Shown here piece after piece: positions 6,723-10,683 of a stretch of DNA of 10,683 bases (positions are counted from its first letter, which is position 1; each line of letters opens with the position of its first letter). This stretch comes from an uncultured Rhizobiaceae group bacterium. GTDB lineage: Bacteria; Pseudomonadota; Alphaproteobacteria; Rhizobiales; Rhizobiaceae. Under the pieces are notes generated by a model. That model was given only the letters and a program-made list of their open reading frames with translations, was not told the DNA's origin and searched no databases. The stretch spans positions 1-10,683 of the forward strand of contig CALDZZ010000056.1 in assembly GCA_937944075.1 (NCBI GenBank), in the 5' to 3' direction. The position numbers were made by a program, and so were the translations under genes.

Positions 6723-6815
6723 TTGGTAACCAAGCTCGGATAGTTTGTAGTCAAGTTGAGGCGGAACAGTATTCTCCGCTTCTTGAGTTTCAAGCATACC
6801 CTCCTTGATTGAGGG
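6723..6815 (+). other. Series of small inverted repeats in the carboxypeptidase leader
   Basis: Four short dyads follow each other: TTGGT-A-ACCAA (6723-6733), GCGGA...TCCGC (6761-6779, 9-base loop), CTTGA-GTT-TCAAG (6782-6794) and CCCTC...GAGGG (6799-6815, 7-base loop). The last ends 10 bases before the ribosome binding site. They could be RNA hairpins in a structured leader or protein-binding sites. Each is short, so chance is a real alternative. Confidence 0.3.
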
Positions 6816-6836
6816 AACTTAGACGGGGAAAAGGTT

Positions 6837-8177
6837 TTGCGTACCCTATCTGCTTTTTGGCTTCGCCGCCTTGCGTTGGCGATTGCCACAGTTTCATTTG
6901 TGATTACCGGCAATCTTTCGGACAATTCTGCTTATGCCAATGGTAAGTATGCAGGAATTGTGATTGATGCCAAAACAGGCAAGACGCTTTATTCCTATAA
7001 AGCCGATGCCATACGGTATCCTGCATCCCTTACCAAGATGATGACAATGTATATGATGTTTGAGGCATTTGCCGAGCGCAAAATGACCAAGAAAACACGT
7101 ATTCGCATGTCAAGTTATGCAGCTTCAAAGCCTCCTTCAAAACTATACATCAAGGCTGGTCGCTCAATTGCAGCAGAGCATGCTGTCTATGCGCTTGCTA
7201 CCAAGTCAGCAAATGATGTTGCAGCAGCGGTTGCTGAACACCTTGGCGGTACAGAAGGCAATTTTGCTCGCATGATGACACGCAAGGCACGCCAGCTTGG
7301 CATGAAAAACACAACGTTTAAAAATGCTTCCGGATTAACTTCCAGAGGGCAGGTGACCACTGCGCGTGATATGGCAAGACTGGGTGTTGCACTGCGTGAG
7401 CATTTTCCTCAATATTACAAGTACTTCCAGACACGTAACTTCAAATATGCAGGCAAGCGATATCGCAATCACAACCGTCTGTTGGGTCGTATCAAGGGCG
7501 TAGACGGGATCAAGACAGGCTATACGCGTGCATCCGGTTACAATCTTGTTTCATCAGTACAATCCGGTCGTCGTTCAATCGTTGCCGTTGTTCTAGGTGG
7601 ACGTTCAGGCAAGAGCCGTAACGCACAGATGAGTAATCTCATCAAAAAATACCTGCCAAAAGCATCGAGAGGCTACAAACGCCAGATTGTTGCTTCACGT
7701 AAATCAAGCAATATCGTTATTGCGTCTGTTGATCCTAAGGTAAAATTGCCGAAACGTGGCCCCGTACCACAATTCAGGACGACACAGGTTGCAAGGTCTA
7801 CTATCAACGTCAATACTCCGGTAACCGTTGCCTCTTCCAATGGTTTGAAACAAACCAGCGCTCAAAAAAGCACGACTTCCGAAGTTGCATATGTTGACCC
7901 GATTACCACTGCCAATACACCATACAAGCCCAAAGGCTGGGTAATCCAGATTGGTGCAGCAGAAAGCAAGGGTGGGGCTTTATCCCTGTTGAAGCAGGCG
8001 CAATCCAAGTTTCCAAAGACATTGGGTAGCAAGCAACTTTATACCGAGACTGTATCCAAGGGTAATTCCGTTTTGCACAGAGCTCGTTTTGTAGGGTTCT
8101 CCGGTAAGAGTGCTGCCAGAAATGCTTGTAAAATCCTCAAGCAAAAGCGCATAGCCTGCCTGGCTATCAATAGCTAA
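6837..8177 (+). CDS. D-alanyl-D-alanine carboxypeptidase with SPOR domain
   Basis: This low-molecular-weight penicillin-binding protein removes the terminal D-Ala from peptidoglycan stem peptides. The 446-residue protein starts with a signal peptide (Arg10-Arg11, then a hydrophobic stretch; cleavage probably after Ala-Tyr-Ala, residue 34). The serine peptidase S11 motifs are all present: SLTK (Ser64, Lys67), SAN (124-126) and KTG (226-228). A basic, Ser/Thr-rich linker (about 285-365) leads to a C-terminal SPOR domain (366-446), which binds denuded glycan at the septum. The start is TTG 6837 with GGGGA 7 bases upstream; the frame is closed by a stop at 6810-6812, and no ATG would preserve the signal peptide. 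It is divergent from clpS-clpA. Family and domains are certain. The symbol (dacA, dacC or dacF) is not, so none is given. Confidence 0.93.
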   Translation: MRTLSAFWLRRLALAIATVSFVITGNLSDNSAYANGKYAGIVIDAKTGKTLYSYKADAIRYPASLTKMMTMYMMFEAFAERKMTKKTRIRMSSYAASKPPSKLYIKAGRSIAAEHAVYALATKSANDVAAAVAEHLGGTEGNFARMMTRKARQLGMKNTTFKNASGLTSRGQVTTARDMARLGVALREHFPQYYKYFQTRNFKYAGKRYRNHNRLLGRIKGVDGIKTGYTRASGYNLVSSVQSGRRSIVAVVLGGRSGKSRNAQMSNLIKKYLPKASRGYKRQIVASRKSSNIVIASVDPKVKLPKRGPVPQFRTTQVARSTINVNTPVTVASSNGLKQTSAQKSTTSEVAYVDPITTANTPYKPKGWVIQIGAAESKGGALSLLKQAQSKFPKTLGSKQLYTETVSKGNSVLHRARFVGFSGKSAARNACKILKQKRIACLAINS

Positions 8178-8186
8178 CAGGCTTTT
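8153..8186 (+). terminator. Terminator-like nested hairpin at the end of the carboxypeptidase gene
   Basis: AGCCTG (8153-8158) pairs with CAGGCT (8178-8183), enclosing an inner hairpin GCTAT-CA-ATAGC (8163-8174). Four Ts follow (8183-8186). The structure spans the stop codon TAA (8175-8177). With such a short T-run it may act as a partial terminator or attenuator ahead of the small downstream ORF. Confidence 0.4.
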
Positions 8187-8203
8187 GCACGGAGTATTCG
8201 GAT

Positions 8204-8485
8204 ATGAGTAAACGAGTTGTTCGAAATAAGGTCGAAAGTCGCAAACTGCCCCAAATAAACGGGAAGAATACTGCTGCAATTGGTCTTGACCGTTTTCCAC
8301 CAAGGCAGGCAGGGCGACTTGATTTATTCAAGGCAAGAACGCCCTCCATGACCAGGAACCTAATAGGGTATCTGCTTGGACATGGCGAACGGGCGCAGCG
8401 AGCGACCTTGCCTAGAAAACAAACCAGATTACGGGTTTACGGCCATACTGGCAAACCTGCGATAAGGCTTCATATTGGGCAATGA
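8204..8485 (+). CDS. Small, very basic hypothetical protein
   Basis: I do not recognise this 93-residue ORF. It is strongly basic, with over twenty Lys/Arg against about four acidic residues. It has no signal peptide, membrane segment or cysteine. ATG 8204 has GGAG (8191-8194) at 9-base spacing and lies 26 bases after the carboxypeptidase stop, so co-transcription is possible. Codon use differs from neighbouring genes: CGA, CGG, AGA, AGG, ATA and CTA are frequent. This could mean a rapidly evolving or acquired gene, or chance reading of non-coding DNA. The good ribosome site and position favour a gene; the codon use counts against it. A nucleic-acid-binding role would fit the charge but is speculation. 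Confidence 0.4.
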   Translation: MSKRVVRNKVESRKLPQINGKNTAAIGLDRFPPRQAGRLDLFKARTPSMTRNLIGYLLGHGERAQRATLPRKQTRLRVYGHTGKPAIRLHIGQ

Positions 8486-8505
8486 GAGCAGTCTCAGTCT
8501 GCTTT
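8485..8505 (+). other. Weak stem-loop after the small basic ORF
   Basis: AGAGCAG (8485-8491) pairs with CTGCTTT (8499-8505), including one G-T wobble, around a 7-base loop. No T-run follows, so termination is uncertain. Confidence 0.25.
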
Positions 8506-8520
8506 CCGGACCTTTAAAAC

Positions 8521-8547
8521 CTCACGAAAAGAAAACAATTTTGTGAG
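8521..8547. repeat. Inverted repeat upstream of the exported protein gene
   Basis: CTCAC (8521-8525) and GTGAG (8543-8547) are reverse complements, extended inward by AAAA (8527-8530) against TTTT (8539-8542) with one bulged G. It lies 48 bases before the ATG at 8596, so it could be an operator or an RNA hairpin. No T-tract follows. Confidence 0.3.
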
Positions 8548-8595
8548 TTGCGGCATTTGCTATCTTCCTTAATCTTAAAAAAAAGGAAATTCATA

Positions 8596-9282
8596 ATGCT
8601 TCATTTATTCCGCTTGCTTGTACTTTCATTCGTCTCAATCACCCTTGTTTCTACAGCCTTTTCTGAAACCGGTAATTCTAATCACATTGTATCTGGAAAG
8701 ACTGTTGCTCAGTATTTTCAACCAATTAACAACGGAGCTACAACAGAGTCAGAAACAGAAAGTACTTCTCCCCCTGAAAGTAATGCGCAATCAGATTCAG
8801 TGGAAGAAGGTGATGAAAAAAGCAAAACAAATGGTATGACGCTTGAGCGCATGGCGGAAATTGTCCGAACAATTGACGAGAATGCCACTGTGCGTGGAGC
8901 TGCCATGCAACTGACAATAGCTGACGTAAAAGTTACCGTTATTACTGATTCCAAAAATAACAGAATGCGGGCATTTACTGTAGTGAAGTCCCTGGACGGT
9001 GTTAATCAGCAACTTCTCTATCGAATGCTACAAGCGAATTTTGATAGCGCGCTTGACGCCCGTTACGCCATTGCCAAGGCACATATATTGAGTGTCTTCA
9101 TTCATCCGATGAAAGAACTTGAGAAAAACCAGCTTATTGAAGGGCTGGGTCAAGTGGTCAATCTTGTAAAGACTTACGGCACCGCCTTTACATCCGGGGC
9201 GATGACCTTTGGTGGGGGAGATAGTAAAAATCTTCACCGTCAATTGATTGATGAACTGTTGAAGAAGGGCGAAGAAATCTGA
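8596..9282 (+). CDS. Exported protein, possible YbjN-like domain
   Basis: The 228-residue protein begins with a signal peptide (about 1-23, hydrophobic from Leu7 to Ala21, likely cut after Ala-Phe-Ser). A Ser/Thr/Glu-rich, disordered linker follows (about 46-79), then one folded domain (about 80-215). The domain order resembles the YbjN/type III secretion chaperone-like fold: beta strands (QLTIADVKVTVITD, MRAFTVVKSL), an LLYRMLQANFDSA helix, an alanine-rich strand, and a YGTAFTSGAMTFGGG end. This match is by pattern only. It should be periplasmic. No catalytic motif was seen. ATG 8596 has AAAGGAAA about 6 bases upstream; a TTG at 8548 in frame adds residues that would spoil the signal peptide. 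It is a single gene between the small basic ORF and the hydroquinone reductase gene. Confidence 0.8.
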   Translation: MLHLFRLLVLSFVSITLVSTAFSETGNSNHIVSGKTVAQYFQPINNGATTESETESTSPPESNAQSDSVEEGDEKSKTNGMTLERMAEIVRTIDENATVRGAAMQLTIADVKVTVITDSKNNRMRAFTVVKSLDGVNQQLLYRMLQANFDSALDARYAIAKAHILSVFIHPMKELEKNQLIEGLGQVVNLVKTYGTAFTSGAMTFGGGDSKNLHRQLIDELLKKGEEI

Positions 9283-9367
9283 TTTCCTTTGCCAGGCTGT
9301 GTCTTGACAGACTGTTCAACATAAAATCCTGTCTGAATGGAACTGTGAACCATATATTCCGTTATGA

Positions 9368-9379
9368 TATGAATTCATA
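9368..9379. repeat. 12-bp perfect palindrome before the hydroquinone reductase gene
   Basis: TATGAATTCATA is an exact palindrome lying 7 bases before the ribosome binding site CGGAG (9387-9391). It overlaps a TATGAT sequence (9363-9368) that could be a -10 box, although I found no good -35 partner. A repressor site is possible. Confidence 0.35.
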
Positions 9380-9397
9380 AATGAAACGGAGTAAATT

Positions 9398-10369
9398 ATG
9401 GGTCTTTTGGTTGATGGGCAGTGGCATGACAAGTGGTATGACACCAAGAAAAATGATGGAAAGTTTGTTCGGGATCAGGCTGGCTTTCGCAATTGGGTAA
9501 CCTCTGATGGTTCGGCTGGCCCAAGTGGTGAAGCCGGTTTCAAGGCAGAAGCCGGGAGATATCATCTTTATGTCTCACATGCCTGTCCTTGGGCGCATCG
9601 CACCATGATTTTCCGTACTCTCAAAGGGCTGGAAGATATTATCTCCATCTCAGTCGTCAACTGGCTCATGCAGGGAAACGGCTGGACGTTTGAAGAAGGG
9701 CAAGGCGTCATTCCTGACCCTGTTCATGATGCGAAGTTCTTGCATCAGGTTTATACGGCAGCGAAACCCGATATGTCTGGTCGTGTGACTGTTCCTGTAC
9801 TTTGGGACAAGAGGCAAAATACAATTGTCAGCAATGAATCTTCCGAGATCATTCGTATGTTCAACTCAGCCTTTGATGACCTTGGCGCAAAAGAGGGGGA
9901 TTATTATCCTGAAGACTTGCGCGATAAAATCGATGCGATCAATGAGCGTGTGTATCATACCGTCAACAATGGTGTTTACAAGTCAGGCTTTGCGACTACC
10001 CAAGAAGCTTATGAAGAAGCGGTGGTGCCATTGTTTGAAAGTCTTGATTGGTTGGATGATATTCTGGACAATAATCGCTATCTTTCAGGTGACAAAATAA
10101 CAGAGGCAGACTGGCGATTGTTTACAACGCTTGTGCGTTTTGATCCTGTCTATGTCGGTCACTTCAAATGTAACCTTAAACGCATTGCAGATTATAAGAA
10201 CCTGCCTGGTTACATCCGAGAATTATATCAAATTGAAGGTGTAGCTGACACAGTTCATATGGATCATATCAAAGGTCATTATTATGAGAGCCATGATATG
10301 GTGAACCCGACTGGGGTTGTGCCGATGGGTCCCGAATTGGATTACTCTGCGCCACATGGGCGGGGTTGA
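9398..10369 (+). CDS. Glutathionyl-hydroquinone reductase (Xi-class glutathione transferase)
   Basis: These enzymes use GSH to reduce glutathionyl-hydroquinones (and related conjugates) back to hydroquinones, releasing GSSG, in the cytoplasm. The 323-residue protein has the normal family length. Near the N-terminus, SHACPWAHR (60-68) holds the catalytic Cys63 in the CPWA motif characteristic of the YqjG/PcpF/ECM4 family. NWLMQGNGWTF follows, then the glutathione-binding SNESSEIIRMF stretch in the thioredoxin-like domain. The helical C-terminal domain contains LFTTLVRFDPVYVGHFKCN and ends with the family-typical NPTGVVPMGPELD. ATG 9398 has CGGAG at 6-base spacing. The product GSSG would be recycled by the glutathione reductase encoded at 75-1469. 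The stop codon is one base from that of the convergent aldo/keto reductase gene. Confidence 0.92.
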   Translation: MGLLVDGQWHDKWYDTKKNDGKFVRDQAGFRNWVTSDGSAGPSGEAGFKAEAGRYHLYVSHACPWAHRTMIFRTLKGLEDIISISVVNWLMQGNGWTFEEGQGVIPDPVHDAKFLHQVYTAAKPDMSGRVTVPVLWDKRQNTIVSNESSEIIRMFNSAFDDLGAKEGDYYPEDLRDKIDAINERVYHTVNNGVYKSGFATTQEAYEEAVVPLFESLDWLDDILDNNRYLSGDKITEADWRLFTTLVRFDPVYVGHFKCNLKRIADYKNLPGYIRELYQIEGVADTVHMDHIKGHYYESHDMVNPTGVVPMGPELDYSAPHGRG

Positions 10370-10370
10370 T

Positions 10371-10683
10371 TTATCCCTGCTCCTCCAGCCTATCCGTTGC
10401 TGGTGGCGGCGTTCTAGTAAGTGCGCTTAGCTCGGCATATAGGTCGTTTGTCATATCAAGCTTGATTGAATCCAGCGAAGGCTGAAGCTGTTCCAGGCTT
10501 CTTGCACCGATGATAGGGCAGGTAACTGCCTTGTTTTTAGCAACCCAAGCAACGGCAAGCGATACGGGGTGGATACCTTTTGCCTTCGCAAACGCGGAAA
10601 AGCTTTCTGCGACTTCGAAAACCCAGTCTTCCTTGTAACGGGCGGTATATTCTGGGTTTGTTGAAATACGTCCGCCCTCGGGG
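10371..10683 (-). CDS. Aldo/keto reductase, C-terminal part (cut by window edge)
   Basis: The visible 103 residues are the C-terminal third of an NAD(P)H-dependent aldo/keto reductase; the N-terminus, with the catalytic Tyr and Lys, lies outside the window. HPVSLAVAWVAKNKAV is the penultimate helix and strand of the TIM barrel, and CPIIGARSLEQLQPSL is the family's cofactor-binding segment, where the Gly-Ala-Arg-Ser loop contacts the NADP phosphate. The segment GGRISTNPEYTARY upstream fits the loop of the AKR subfamily that reduces diverse aldehydes and ketones. The C-terminus ends in an Ala/Pro-rich, charged tail. The stop is TAA read on the minus strand at 10371-10373. Substrate and symbol cannot be assigned from this fragment. 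Confidence 0.88.
   Translation of the reverse strand, partial: PEGGRISTNPEYTARYKEDWVFEVAESFSAFAKAKGIHPVSLAVAWVAKNKAVTCPIIGARSLEQLQPSLDSIKLDMTNDLYAELSALTRTPPPATDRLEEQG

Larger units (their letters stand above)
6516..6836. promoter_or_regulatory. Divergent intergenic region between clpS and the carboxypeptidase gene
   Basis: These 321 bases contain no convincing gene and must drive clpS-clpA leftward and the carboxypeptidase rightward. They hold a candidate clpS promoter (6573-6600), a dense cluster of palindromes (6650-6677), an 8-base direct repeat AACCAAGC (6695-6702 and 6728-6735, 33 bases apart), and four small inverted repeats before the carboxypeptidase start (6723-6815). I could not identify a convincing rightward promoter. 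TTAA-type half-sites occur but not at the spacing of the CtrA consensus. Confidence 0.6.

Noticed and set aside
6677..6925. An 82-codon minus-strand ORF crossing the carboxypeptidase start
   Set aside because: It runs antisense over the signal peptide region and has no recognisable features; the palindromes in it are better explained as regulatory DNA.
9304..9309. TTGACA as the -35 box of the hydroquinone reductase promoter
   Set aside because: No acceptable -10 sequence occurs 16-18 bases downstream.

Overview
The window looks like an ordinary chromosomal stretch of an alphaproteobacterium, most likely in the Hyphomicrobiales (Rhizobiales), with moderate GC by eye. The main clues are a ClpS that matches the alphaproteobacterial form, a ClpA beginning with the MPSF-type N-terminus of that class, a D,D-carboxypeptidase carrying a C-terminal SPOR domain next to clpS-clpA, and a plant-like/alphaproteobacterial glutathione reductase. 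No genus can be named from this sequence alone.

Layout, left to right. (1) Positions 1-2099, plus strand: the terminator of an unseen upstream gene runs directly into gor (glutathione reductase), followed 33 bases later by a gamma-glutamylcyclotransferase-like gene. (2) 2100-3585, minus strand: a small protein of unknown function and a membrane PAP2_3-type phosphatase/phosphotransferase, convergent with the gor pair. (3) 3643-6515, minus strand: a terminator, then clpA and clpS, arranged as a clpS-clpA operon. (4) 6516-6836: a 321-base divergent regulatory region rich in short palindromes. (5) 6837-8485, plus strand: a penicillin-binding-protein-type D-alanyl-D-alanine carboxypeptidase with SPOR domain and, 26 bases later, a small very basic ORF of doubtful status. 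(6) 8596-9282: an exported protein with a possible YbjN-like domain. (7) 9398-10369: a glutathionyl-hydroquinone reductase. (8) 10371-10683, minus strand: the C-terminal end of an aldo/keto reductase, cut by the window edge.

How the genes relate. ClpS delivers N-degron substrates to the ClpA unfoldase, which feeds ClpP (not in the window). Three genes touch glutathione: gor regenerates GSH, the cyclotransferase-like protein may act on gamma-glutamyl compounds, and the hydroquinone reductase uses GSH to reduce glutathionyl-quinols. The carboxypeptidase trims peptidoglycan stem peptides, and its SPOR domain should bind denuded glycan at the division site.

Three genes (clpA, the PAP2_3 gene and the carboxypeptidase) appear to start with TTG. 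I found no mobile element, CRISPR array, tRNA or rRNA, and no clear previously undescribed system. The items most worth a second look are the gor promoter/terminator overlap, the palindrome cluster between clpS and the carboxypeptidase gene, the lysine-rich ClpA tail, and the uncharacterised small and secreted proteins.
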